NCBI RefSeq assembly: GCF_020982545.1
Contig: NZ_JAJKLK010000019.1
Span: 62,001-126,000, forward strand
Direction: 5' to 3'
Length of the DNA stretch: 64,000 bases
From: Streptomyces sp. MNU76
GTDB lineage: Bacteria; Actinomycetota; Actinomycetes; Streptomycetales; Streptomycetaceae
Below the pieces are notes generated by a model, which had not been told where the DNA came from, ran no database searches, and worked only from the letters and a program-made list of their open reading frames with translations. The position numbers were made by a program, and so were the translations under genes. This document shows positions 26,692 through 35,325 of the stretch, piece after piece. Positions within the stretch are counted from its first letter, which is position 1. Every line of letters starts with the position of its first letter.

Positions 26692-29600
26692 TCAGGGCGC
26701 GCCCATCGTCAGGAAGCGCTGCACCAGTGAGGCCAGCAGGAGCGCCAGCAGCGGCAGGCTGAACCAGAAACTGCTCTGGAGCCACCGGAGTTGCCGGACG
26801 CCGGGGCGGACCGCCACCCGGACCATCTCGCGGACGCTCAGCAGCACGATCAGGGCGATCGCGGCCAGGCCGCCCACCACCGACCACGGGGTCCAGGTGA
26901 CCTGCGGGCCGATCGGCCCGGGATCGGGCTCCGGGGCCTTCCCGGTCTGGTCGCGCAGGGCGAAGATCGTGGCGTCCCTGTTGGAGAAGACCTTCTCGAT
27001 GTCGGCGCGCTCGTCGAGGTTCCGGATGAGCCGGGACTCCCAGGTCGCGGAGTAGCCGGCGTCCATCTGGAGGTTGGTGACCTGGCTGCGGTTGACGATC
27101 AGGAAGGAGCCCGCGCCCGCGTCCTTCAGCGCCTTGGCCACACCGGACACCAGGACCGGGTCGATCGGCGCGAGCGTCGGCACGTACTCGACCTTCTCCA
27201 TGTCCCGGGCGCCCCACGGCATCGCGGGTGTCACGTTGTTCACCGGGTCGTCGCTGAGCCAGAGCAGCCGTACCGTCGGATCGTCGTGGGCGTAGACGTA
27301 CTCCATGGCGGCGACCTCCCCCGGCCGGACGCGCTCGAAGGGCTCGTTGCCCCAACGGGCCACCAGGAAGCCGCCGATCAGGACGAGACCGGCCATGAGG
27401 GCCGCCAGCGGGGCGAGGCTCACCCGGTCCTTCTCGCGTTCCCCGTCGGTGACGCCGGTGCGCGGGAAGAGGGCGAGCGCGGCCAGCAGCGCGGCGCCCG
27501 GCAGGGCGAACATGAAGACCCGCAGGGCCATCTCACCGCCGTACGACTGCATGCCGAAGCCCAGGAACGGCACGAACGTCAGGACGAGCAGAGAGCGTTC
27601 GCGGTACCTGTTCGCGCGGCGGCGCCAGAAGCCGTAGCAGGCCAGGAGCATGACCGTGCCGGCGAGGGCCACGCGCGCGTACAGCACGAGCTTGTGCGTC
27701 GAACTGCCCTCGCCGATCCGGCCGGAGACCGAGGACGTGACGTTCCCGCCCACACCGCCGACCCCGCCGAAGAGTTCGTCGAAGTGGCCCGACCAGTACG
27801 GCTCGGCGAGGAAGCCCACCCAGACGGCGACCAGCACGGCGAACAGGATGGGCAGCCCGCGCAGTTCCGAGCGGCCGACCAGGACGAGGGCCGCGAGGAC
27901 GCCCAGCATCACGAACGGGGTGAGCTGGTGGGCCGGGACCGTCGCCGCGTACAGCGCGATCAGGACCGCCAGGAGGACCGCCCGCTGCCGGCGGTCGGCG
28001 GGTTCCACCTCCGCCTCGCCGGGGCGCACCGTGCCCCACAGCATGTGCGGGGCGCGGAACCAGACCAGCAGGATCGCGACGAAGACCAGGTAGAGGAGGT
28101 AGGTGAAGCCCTGGGGGGAGAAGTAGTCCTGGCCCACCCAGCCGCTCAGGACGAAGATCCAGACGCCCGTCCACCTGGCGCGCCAGCTCGCCCGCATATG
28201 GCGGGCGAGGAGGAACATCGGTGCCAGGTACAGGAGTTGGACGGCCGTCGGCCACCAGCGGATGATCTCGGTGAAGTCGGTGACCCCGCAGGCCTCGGCG
28301 ACGAACGCGGCCGCCGCGAAGAACCCCGGCCAGCTCCAGCGGGCGTCCAGGTCGGGTACGGCGGAGCCGGTGCGGTCGATGTAGTCGATGAAGCCCAGGT
28401 GCTGCCAGGCCGTCGCGAACCGGGGTTCGGTCTCGATCACGGCCGGCAGCGCGTGCAGCGAGAACACGGTGGCCAGGAGGGTGATCAGCAGCAGTGCGCG
28501 GTGCTCCCGGGCCGGCCACAGCAGCGAGGCGAACACGACGGCCAGCAGGGCCGCCCCGATCAGCGTCGGCGTCGGCAGCACGGAGATCAGGCCTAGGCCG
28601 CCCATGCGGTCCAGGTCGGCGTCGTCCAGCGCCAGCGCGGGCACCCAGTACAGCAGCAGCGCGGCGAGCAGCAGGAAGCCGAGGACGAGCCCGGTGGCCG
28701 TGGGGTGCAGCAGTCGTTCGCGCAGGGGCACCCGAGGTGCGTCCTGCGCGGCCGGCGTCTCCTCGGCCGGGGGGTTCACCGGCTCCCGTACGGACTTCTC
28801 CAGCGTCTCGGCCGCTCCTGCCGCGTCCGGTTCCCCTGCGGCCTTCTCGAACGGGGCGTCCTCGAACGGGGCGTCCACATCCGGGGACGGCGCCGGGCCC
28901 AGGGAGGAATCCGAGCCCGGCTCGCGGGACTCCACCGGCAGGCCCGGCCCGGACTGCGGCAGCAGCGGACGCGTCGGCCGGTCCTCGGCCCAGGCCGGCC
29001 GGTGATCCCTGCGCGGCACCGCGGTTCCGGCGGGCGGGGTGCCGGGGCCGGGCCGTACGTCCGGGCGGCGCTCCAGATGGTCGAAGTCGACGTGGACGCC
29101 CAGGGCGAGGGTGTCGGAGTCCAGACGCCGGGACCAGGCGCCGCTCTGCTTCTTCGCGGCGGTGGCCACCCGGCCCAGGTCGGCGAGATCACCGTCGGGC
29201 GCCGCGTCGGCGGGCACCTCGGCGGGCCCGGCGGTCCGCAGGATCCGGTACAGCCGTGGCGCGGCGATCAGCACGATCACCGCGAGGCTGGAGATCTCGG
29301 CGACGCCCGCGCCGGTCAGCCCCATCCGGGGGAGCAGGGCCAGCGTCAGGCCGAGGACCAGGGCGCACAACAGGCCCTGCAGCCAGGCGAGTCCGGCCGT
29401 GCGGCTCTGCGCGCGCAGCACCGCGAAGTACGTCTCCATCACCACCCGCAGGACCGCGCCCACCGCGAACCAGCGCAGCAGCGGGGTCGCCGCGTCCGCG
29501 TAGCCCTGCCCGAAGACGGCCAGGATCCAGGGCGCCCCGAAGAACAGCACCGCGCACACCGGCAGCATGATCCGGGCCATCCGCTTCAGCGCGGCCCGGG

Positions 29601-30582
29601 TGTTGGCGGCCAGGCGCCCCGGGTCGTGGGCGCCCTCGACGGTCAGCGAGGCGCCCATGTTGATGGCGAGCAGATTGACCGTGCCGCCGATGGTGGTGGT
29701 GATGTAGAAGTACGCGTTGTCGACGGAGCCGACCTGGGCGGCGACGATCACCGGGACCGCGTAGACGACCGCGAGGGAGAAGAGGGAGCCCGTGTAGTCG
29801 CCGGCGAGGAAGCGGCCGATCTCCCGCCACGACGGAGGGTGCGCGCGCTCGGCGGTGGCTTCGACGTGCCTCGGGATCAGCCGCCGGAACACCAGCCAGC
29901 CCAGCGGCAGCACGGACATCGCGATCGCCGCGACCCAGGAGACGAAGACGCCCATGGTCGGGACCGCGGCGGCGAACACCACGAGGAGCACCAGCTTCAC
30001 CGCCGAGAACACGGTGTTGCCGACCGGCACCCACACCGCGCTGCGCAGCCCGGTGAGCACCCCGTCCTGGAGCGTCAGCGTCGACCAGGCGACCACCGCG
30101 AGCACGAAGAACACGGCGTAGAGCGGATCGTGCAGAAAGCCGTACGACGACCCCCACAGGCCCAGCGTCAGCAGGAACACCCCCGCCGCGAGCGCCACGA
30201 CCACCGCACTGCCCGCGTACGTGCGGAAGATCAGCCGTCCGGTGTCGCGCCCCGCGACCGGGATGAACCGGGCCAGGGCTCCCGTCAGCGTGAGCGCGGT
30301 GAGCCCGGCGAAGAGCTTCATCGCGGCGATCGCGGCGGAGCCCTGACCGACCGAGGCCTCGGTGTAGTAGCGGGCGGCGGCCAGCCAGAAGCCGAGACCG
30401 AGCACGGCCGAGATACCGGTGTTCACCATCAGGGCGTAGGCGTTGCGGAACAGTTGGTCGCCGCCCGCGCCCCGGCCCAGCCCGGGCAGGCGCAGCCTGC
30501 GGCCGGGGCCGGGCGCGGGCCCGGTCTCCTCGGCCGGGGTGCTCTCGGCCTCGTGAGCCGTGGTGGTCGTCGTGTCAGACAC
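26692..30582 (-). CDS. Polysaccharide flippase fused to a polymerase/glycosyltransferase-like membrane protein
   Basis: 1296 residues with two membrane halves. Residues about 45-480 form a MOP-superfamily flippase (Wzx-like; FRNAYALMVNTGISAVLGLGF at the start of its helices). A charged, Pro/Ala-rich cytoplasmic linker of about 180 residues follows. Residues about 660-1290 form a second polytopic unit with a large loop (DLDARWSWPGFFAAAAF, QDYFSPQGFTYLL), like membrane glycosyltransferase/polymerase proteins. It would flip and extend lipid-linked sugars. GTG start inside the deacetylase stop (GTGTCTGA), so translation is coupled. Confidence 0.75.
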   Translation of the reverse strand: MSDTTTTTAHEAESTPAEETGPAPGPGRRLRLPGLGRGAGGDQLFRNAYALMVNTGISAVLGLGFWLAAARYYTEASVGQGSAAIAAMKLFAGLTALTLTGALARFIPVAGRDTGRLIFRTYAGSAVVVALAAGVFLLTLGLWGSSYGFLHDPLYAVFFVLAVVAWSTLTLQDGVLTGLRSAVWVPVGNTVFSAVKLVLLVVFAAAVPTMGVFVSWVAAIAMSVLPLGWLVFRRLIPRHVEATAERAHPPSWREIGRFLAGDYTGSLFSLAVVYAVPVIVAAQVGSVDNAYFYITTTIGGTVNLLAINMGASLTVEGAHDPGRLAANTRAALKRMARIMLPVCAVLFFGAPWILAVFGQGYADAATPLLRWFAVGAVLRVVMETYFAVLRAQSRTAGLAWLQGLLCALVLGLTLALLPRMGLTGAGVAEISSLAVIVLIAAPRLYRILRTAGPAEVPADAAPDGDLADLGRVATAAKKQSGAWSRRLDSDTLALGVHVDFDHLERRPDVRPGPGTPPAGTAVPRRDHRPAWAEDRPTRPLLPQSGPGLPVESREPGSDSSLGPAPSPDVDAPFEDAPFEKAAGEPDAAGAAETLEKSVREPVNPPAEETPAAQDAPRVPLRERLLHPTATGLVLGFLLLAALLLYWVPALALDDADLDRMGGLGLISVLPTPTLIGAALLAVVFASLLWPAREHRALLLITLLATVFSLHALPAVIETEPRFATAWQHLGFIDYIDRTGSAVPDLDARWSWPGFFAAAAFVAEACGVTDFTEIIRWWPTAVQLLYLAPMFLLARHMRASWRARWTGVWIFVLSGWVGQDYFSPQGFTYLLYLVFVAILLVWFRAPHMLWGTVRPGEAEVEPADRRQRAVLLAVLIALYAATVPAHQLTPFVMLGVLAALVLVGRSELRGLPILFAVLVAVWVGFLAEPYWSGHFDELFGGVGGVGGNVTSSVSGRIGEGSSTHKLVLYARVALAGTVMLLACYGFWRRRANRYRERSLLVLTFVPFLGFGMQSYGGEMALRVFMFALPGAALLAALALFPRTGVTDGEREKDRVSLAPLAALMAGLVLIGGFLVARWGNEPFERVRPGEVAAMEYVYAHDDPTVRLLWLSDDPVNNVTPAMPWGARDMEKVEYVPTLAPIDPVLVSGVAKALKDAGAGSFLIVNRSQVTNLQMDAGYSATWESRLIRNLDERADIEKVFSNRDATIFALRDQTGKAPEPDPGPIGPQVTWTPWSVVGGLAAIALIVLLSVREMVRVAVRPGVRQLRWLQSSFWFSLPLLALLLASLVQRFLTMGAP

Positions 30583-31399
30583 GGGAACGGATGGCCTTCC
30601 GGACCTGTCGTGCTCTTCGGACCATGGCGTACCCCTTGGTGAGGGCACGGTCCCGGGCGAAGATGCGGGCGATCGCGCGGCCCTCGACGAGTCGCTCGAA
30701 CTCCTCGATGCCCGTGGAGCGCCGCACGGTCACCCGACGCAGCGCGTACGGGCCCTGCGCGCGCCGGGCCAGCGCGTTGCCGACCGCGAGGGACTGGGCG
30801 AACCCCGTCTCGCGCACCGCGACGCGCACCCGGCGGCTGGAGTAGCCGTAGGGGTAGGCGAACGAGACGGGCCGGGTGCCCAGTTCGTCGGCGACGATCT
30901 GGCGGCAGCGGCGCAGCTCGGACCGGAGCCGGTCGTCGTCCAGCATGTCGAGCTGCGGGTGGGTGTGGCTGTGCCCGCCGATCTCCACGCCGCCCGTGGC
31001 GAGCTCGCGGACCTGGTCCCAGCCGAGCATGGTGTCGAGGGCCTCGCCGTTGTCGTGGGGTCCCTCGATCCAGCCCGTGGTGACGAACAGCGAGGCCGTG
31101 AAGCCGTGTTTGGCGAGGGCGGGCAGGGCGTGCCGGTGGACGCCCGCGTAGCCGTCGTCGAAGGTGATCAGCACGGGCCGGGCAGGGAGCGGGCGGCCGT
31201 CCCGCCAACTCGCCGCCAGGGCCGCGGTGTCGACCGGGGTGAGGCCCAGGTCGTCGATGACCGCCATCTGTTCCGCGAAGGCCTCCGGGGTCACCGACAG
31301 GTCCCTGGTGGCGTCGTTCGGCGCGGTGGACACCGCGTGGTACATCAGGATCGGTACGGCCGTTCCCGCCGTCCCCGCCGTCGCCGTCGTCTCCGTCAT
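30575..31399 (-). CDS. Polysaccharide deacetylase (NodB domain)
   Basis: 274 residues. PILMYHAVS, the metal/catalytic motif VLITFDDGYAGVHRHALP and the second metal motif IGGHSHTHPQLDML are those of carbohydrate esterase family 4; the C-terminal SFAYPYGYSSRRV is the third conserved motif. It removes acetyl groups from N-acetylhexosamine polymers. No signal peptide is seen, so it probably acts in the cytoplasm or is exported non-classically. The ATG overlaps the preceding gene's stop (ATGA), and the flippase gene overlaps its 3' end: one operon. Confidence 0.88.
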   Translation of the reverse strand: MTETTATAGTAGTAVPILMYHAVSTAPNDATRDLSVTPEAFAEQMAVIDDLGLTPVDTAALAASWRDGRPLPARPVLITFDDGYAGVHRHALPALAKHGFTASLFVTTGWIEGPHDNGEALDTMLGWDQVRELATGGVEIGGHSHTHPQLDMLDDDRLRSELRRCRQIVADELGTRPVSFAYPYGYSSRRVRVAVRETGFAQSLAVGNALARRAQGPYALRRVTVRRSTGIEEFERLVEGRAIARIFARDRALTKGYAMVRRARQVRKAIRSRV

Positions 31400-32423
31400 G
31401 ACGAGCCCCCCTCGCCCTCCTTGCCGACCGGGCCGACCGTGCTGTCCGCGACTCCGCCGACCGAGAACGTGACCTCGCCCCTGCGGGCCCGGACGCTCCC
31501 GACAACGTACCCCGGCGGCGGCCGCCACCCCAGGACGATCGCGCCCGCACGGCCCGCGCCCCCGCGCGCCCGAGCAGGGCGTCCCGCACCCCGCGCGCGA
31601 CCCCGGCGGGCAGCACCCGGGTGGTGTACCGGCGTTCCGACTCCAGCCCCTTGTCCGCTCCGACGCTCCGCGCCACCAGCGCCTTCGACAGGCCCTCGGC
31701 GTAGGTGCGCGCCCGGAAGTACGCCAGGCGCTCCCGTGCGTCGGGCACCCGGTGGTGGATCACCGCCCGGTCGTCGAGCAGCAGCACCGCCCCCGGCAGG
31801 GCCCGGGAGAGCCGGATGCACAGCTCCGTCTCCTCGCAGCCCAGCGGGCGTTTGTCCCCGTCGCGGCCGATACCGGTGGCGAAGCCCCCGGCCGCGTCGA
31901 AGGCGGCGCGGCGGAACGAGGCGTTGCCGCCGAGGACGTTGCGGACCTCGGCGACCCCGCCGGGCAGCCCCTTGTAGGCGCAGCCCACCACCCAGTCGAA
32001 CTCCTCGGGGAACCAGGCCGGGCGGCGGCCGGACGCCCACACGGGCACCGTACGGCCGCCGACGGCCATGACATGGGGATCGGCGTACCCCTGGGCGAAA
32101 TACCGCAGCCAGTCGCGCTCGGCCACGGCGTCGTCGTCGAGGAAGGCGATGATCTCCCCGCACGAGGCGGTGATGCCCGTGTTGCGGCCCGCGGACAGCC
32201 CTCGGGGGCCCGCGTTGGCCAGCACCCGGACCTCGCCGCTCTCCTGGTGTTCCTTGTACTCCCTGGTCAGACGCTCCAGCAGGGTCCGGTTGTGGTCCAC
32301 CACCAGGAGCGTCTCCAGGGCCGGCCGGGACTGCGCGCGCACCGAGGAGACCGCCGCGAGGATGTCCTCCCAGCGGTCCTCGGTGTACACACAGATCACG
32401 ACCGAGACGGTCGGCTCGTTCAA
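31396..32423 (-). CDS. Family 2 glycosyltransferase, frame-broken near C-terminus
   Basis: TTG start overlapping the upstream stop (TTGA), product beginning LNEPTVSVVICVYTEDRWED, a GT2 (GT-A) fold with FLDDDAVAERDWL (the DXD region), LGGNASFRRAAF and EETELCIRL. It adds sugars to a growing polysaccharide. After LPAGVARGVRDALLGRAGA the reading frame goes wrong at about 31530-31560 (runs of G and C): in this frame there is no stop until far inside the next genes, whereas a neighbouring frame continues GRAGAIVLG ... GYVVGSVRARRGEVTFSVGG and stops at 31396 with an ATGA overlap. A one-base indel, real or artefactual, is required. Confidence 0.8.
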
Positions 32424-33253
32424 GACGACTCTCCCCGCCCCGCGGTGAGCATCGTGGCGTGCGAACGGCGGCTCAGCGCACGCCGGTTGGAGCGCTCCTT
32501 CAGGATCACCTTCAGCACCCGCAGTCCGTCGCGGACGGCCCGCAGGTTGCTCGCGCCGTGGATGCGCAGATACTCGTGGCTGGGGATCTCCTGCACCTTC
32601 AGGCCCGCCTTGACGACCCGGATGTTCATCAGGGTCTCCACCTCGAAGCCGGTGCAGTCGAGGTCGATCTTGTCGAGGCAGTGCCGCCAGAACGCGTTGT
32701 AGCCGTAGCACAGGTCGGTGTAGCGGGCGCCGAACTTGCGGTTCACGGTGGTGCACAGCGCCCAGTTGCCGAGCTTGCGGATCAGGGTCATGTCGTCGGT
32801 GCCGCCGCCGTTGGCGAAGCGGGAGCCCTTGGCGAAGTCGGCGCCCGAGACGAGGGCGGACACGTACGAGACGATCTCGTGGCCGTCGGCCGAGCCGTCG
32901 GCGTCGACCATCACGACGATGTCACCGGTGCACGCCGCGAAGCCGGTGATCAGGGCGTCCCCCTTGCCCTTGCCCCGCTGCGGGACGACCTTGACGTCCG
33001 GCCACAGTTCGCGGGCCACCTCGACGGTGTCGTCGGTGGAGTTGCCGTCGACCAGGACCACCTCGTGGATCCAGCCCGGCAGCGTCTTGAAGACGTACGG
33101 AAGGTTCTCCGCCTCGTTCATGGCGGGGATCACCACGCTCACCGGTGGTGCGATGGCCAGGTGGTCGGAGATCGGCCGGTACTTCGCGAGCGCCGACGTC
33201 CCGGCGCTGCCGGTATCGGACTCGGATATCGCCGGGCGCAGAACTGAGCTCAT
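32420..33253 (-). CDS. Family 2 glycosyltransferase, DPM1/DPG-synthase type
   Basis: 277 residues: PPVSVVIPAMNEAENLPYV and VLVDGNSTDDTVEVA form the nucleotide-sugar site, VMVDADGSADGHEI the DXD metal motif, and YGYNAFWRHCLD with GFEVETLMNIRVVKAG the acceptor region of polyprenyl-phosphate glycosyltransferases. It likely charges polyprenyl phosphate with a hexose for the pathway encoded downstream. First gene of an operon of four (GT2, GT2, deacetylase, flippase fusion) with overlapping stops and starts. Confidence 0.87.
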   Translation of the reverse strand: MSSVLRPAISESDTGSAGTSALAKYRPISDHLAIAPPVSVVIPAMNEAENLPYVFKTLPGWIHEVVLVDGNSTDDTVEVARELWPDVKVVPQRGKGKGDALITGFAACTGDIVVMVDADGSADGHEIVSYVSALVSGADFAKGSRFANGGGTDDMTLIRKLGNWALCTTVNRKFGARYTDLCYGYNAFWRHCLDKIDLDCTGFEVETLMNIRVVKAGLKVQEIPSHEYLRIHGASNLRAVRDGLRVLKVILKERSNRRALSRRSHATMLTAGRGESS

Positions 33254-33278
33254 GAGTCTGGTCCCTCTCGTCCGGTGA

Positions 33279-33298
33279 ACCACCCGCCCCTGGGTGGT
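33279..33298 (-). promoter_or_regulatory. Leader stem-loop before the exopolysaccharide operon
   Basis: ACCACCC and GGGTGGT form perfect 7-bp arms around GCCCCT, 26 bp upstream of the first start codon and thus within the mRNA leader. It may be an operator or an RNA hairpin affecting translation. Confidence 0.35.
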
Positions 33299-33559
33299 CC
33301 GGAATGTTGTCCGGTTCGAAAGGGGGGTTCTCACTCAGGGCACGGCGAAGTCGATCTCCGTGCATGCCTGGTGAGCTGGCAAAGCCGGCCGACTGTCGCG
33401 ACTCGGCAGTCGGTCGCGCGGCACGACTCGGTGATCGGTGCGGTCACCGAGCACGGCACCCCCCTACCGCGCCCCGCGCCGGGGCCGCCGTGCTCCTTGA
33501 GCCCTCCCCCAGGAGCATGTGCCGACGGACCGATGCGGGTGTAAGTACAACGATGCAAG

Positions 33560-33589
33560 ACGGTATTGATGATTGAGACCATATGGCAA
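33560..33589 (-). promoter_or_regulatory. Candidate sigma-70-type promoter of the exopolysaccharide operon
   Basis: On the minus strand TTGCCA (33589-33584), an 18-bp spacer and TACCGT (33565-33560) form the best -35/-10 pair in the gap. This implies a leader of about 300 bases. Confidence 0.35.
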
Positions 33590-33605
33590 GACCTCGTACG
33601 AGGAC

Positions 33606-34727
33606 TCACGTTTTTGATGATGTGTCCGTTACCTGACCCCCCGACCGGAATTTCCCCATCCGCTTCAGCAATCTATCGGCTTGCTCGAACAGTTCCGGTC
33701 GCGCCAGGACCGTGTTGCGCAAGGCCCGGACCGGTGCCCGTCGAGCCCGGTGCCCGAGCGCCACCGGATGGCGCCGGGTGACCCACCCCTCCGACACGGA
33801 GATCTCCCGGGTCTTCAGGGAATCCTTGTACTGCTTCTGCCCCCGGCCCAGATCCAGATAGGCGACGCCGTCCGCGGCGCCCTCCTCGGCCATGTGCAGA
33901 TGCAGGAGCAGGCCCGGCGAGAACCTCGCGAACGCCGGGTCGTACGCCGGGAACCAGCAGGTCAGCACCCGCTCGGAGCGCAGTCCGAAATGAGCCGCGG
34001 CCGGCTTGCCGTCCGCGTACAGCACGGACAGCTGGCCGACGAAGGAGGCGGAGCGGGTGTGGAAGAGGCGGTGCACCAGGCGGGTGATCCACGGGTGCGC
34101 GAAGCGGTCGCTGCGGCCCGTCCTGCGGTACTGCGCCGACTTCCAGGCCATCAGGGTGCGCAGGGCCGCCGGGTCGCGCTCGTCGTGCACGTAGCGCACC
34201 TCGTCCACCGCGCGGCCGAGCCTGCGCTCCTTGGCGAACGTCGAGCGGACGAACTTCGGCGAGCGGGCGCGCAACTGGCCGAGATAGGCCTCGTAGCCCT
34301 GCTCCAGGTCCATGACCGGCGACGGAAAGCTTTCGGTGACGTGCGCGGCGAACGGCGTCTGGCCCCGCGCCAGGTGGTCGAACTCCCACACCGCGAGCCC
34401 GCAGGCCCGCAGCAGCTCCTGGGCGTCCCAGGTGAAGCCGGGGCGGTGGACCACGCCCTGGCAGTCGGAGAGGCCGAGACCGATGGCTCTGCCCACCCCG
34501 ACGGTTGATCTCTGGTACGGGAAGAAGGCCGCCGGCTCGCCGCCCTCCCGGACGACCGCGATCCGTACACCGCGTCGGCAGCTGCCCACGGCGAGGGCGA
34601 ACTCCGGGGACAGGAACGGATTGGCCAGCTCGGGAGCGCCGTGGAGGTGGGCCTTCGACTGCAAGGCGGTCCAGGCCGCCCGGTCGGCGGCCGTCAGCTC
34701 GCCTGGGCGGTACACACTGATGTCCAC
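33606..34727 (-). CDS. GNAT/FemAB-like acetyltransferase (CelD/BcsL type)
   Basis: 373 residues. The central region (about 150-300, with RSPKFVRSTFAKERRLGR, WKSAQYRRTGRSD and HFGLRSERVLTCWFPAYDPAFARFSPGLLLH) is the acetyltransferase_6 / CelD-like fold found in exopolysaccharide and cellulose clusters, also related to FemAB. It probably acylates polymer sugars or their precursors. It follows the small membrane protein gene by only 3 bp, forming a two-gene unit just upstream of the polysaccharide operon on the same strand. Confidence 0.8.
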   Translation of the reverse strand: MDISVYRPGELTAADRAAWTALQSKAHLHGAPELANPFLSPEFALAVGSCRRGVRIAVVREGGEPAAFFPYQRSTVGVGRAIGLGLSDCQGVVHRPGFTWDAQELLRACGLAVWEFDHLARGQTPFAAHVTESFPSPVMDLEQGYEAYLGQLRARSPKFVRSTFAKERRLGRAVDEVRYVHDERDPAALRTLMAWKSAQYRRTGRSDRFAHPWITRLVHRLFHTRSASFVGQLSVLYADGKPAAAHFGLRSERVLTCWFPAYDPAFARFSPGLLLHLHMAEEGAADGVAYLDLGRGQKQYKDSLKTREISVSEGWVTRRHPVALGHRARRAPVRALRNTVLARPELFEQADRLLKRMGKFRSGGQVTDTSSKT

Positions 34728-34730
34728 GTC

Positions 34731-35120
34731 TCAGGTCCGTCTTCTCTCCGTACGGCCGCGTAGGAGCCGTACCAGACTCGGCAGGATGACGAGCGAGCTG
34801 ATCACGGTCACGGCCGTGATCCCACCGGTCACCGACCACGAGTGGGTGGCGATCATGCCTTGGGCGACGAGGAGGTTCACCGCGATCGCGCCCGCGAGAG
34901 ACGTCACGACCCGGCCGAACGGCTCCAGCCCGCGCAGCGCGGCCCCGATGGCGGCTCCTGGCGCGACGAGGAGGAAGAACAGGGTGAACGGGCCGCGCAG
35001 CACCGAGTCGGAGCCGGCGAACGCGAGCACCGCGCCGACCCCCGCCACGGCCGCGGCCACACCCGCCAGCAGCGGCCCCCCACTGCCTGACGACGATGGC
35101 TTGATACGCAAGGTCTGCAT
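34731..35120 (-). CDS. Small four-helix membrane protein
   Basis: 129 residues from MQTLRIKPSS. About four hydrophobic helices (PLLAGVAAAVAGVGAVLAFAG, LFFLLVAPGAAIGAAL, and two more in the second half) connected by short loops, ending in a basic tail RLLRGRTERRRT. No family recognised. Its tight coupling to the acetyltransferase gene suggests a role in exopolysaccharide synthesis, possibly as a membrane partner. The ATG at 35120 is chosen because the longer frame adds a non-hydrophobic, unconserved extension. Confidence 0.65.
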   Translation of the reverse strand: MQTLRIKPSSSGSGGPLLAGVAAAVAGVGAVLAFAGSDSVLRGPFTLFFLLVAPGAAIGAALRGLEPFGRVVTSLAGAIAVNLLVAQGMIATHSWSVTGGITAVTVISSLVILPSLVRLLRGRTERRRT

Positions 35121-35267
35121 TGGCGACTTTGCCCCCTGAAGCGCCGGATGCCGGGCTTCAATGTCGCTCAGTCGGCGCGGGGGAGTCAATACGTCGAGAC
35201 TCGCCGCGCCCGACCGTGCGTCCAATTGTCATACGTCGGCGGGGGAGTGCGCGGTCGCACACGAGAA

Positions 35268-35296
35268 TCCCCGGAGGCGACCCGCGCCTCCGGGGA
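35268..35296 (-). terminator. Hairpin terminator of the subtilisin gene
   Basis: TCCCCGGAGGCG and CGCCTCCGGGGA form perfect 12-bp arms around a 5-base loop, 30 bp past the protease stop on the minus strand. Confidence 0.8.
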
Positions 35297-35325
35297 AACA
35301 TCTCTTCAGGGTGCGGCGGCCGCCC

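Larger units (their letters stand above)
33254..33605. other. Promoter region of the exopolysaccharide operon
   Basis: 352 bp without a gene. It holds a stem-loop (33279-33298) close to the operon start, G/C-rich middle DNA, and an A+T-richer stretch near 33540-33600 where the promoter candidate lies. Confidence 0.5.
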
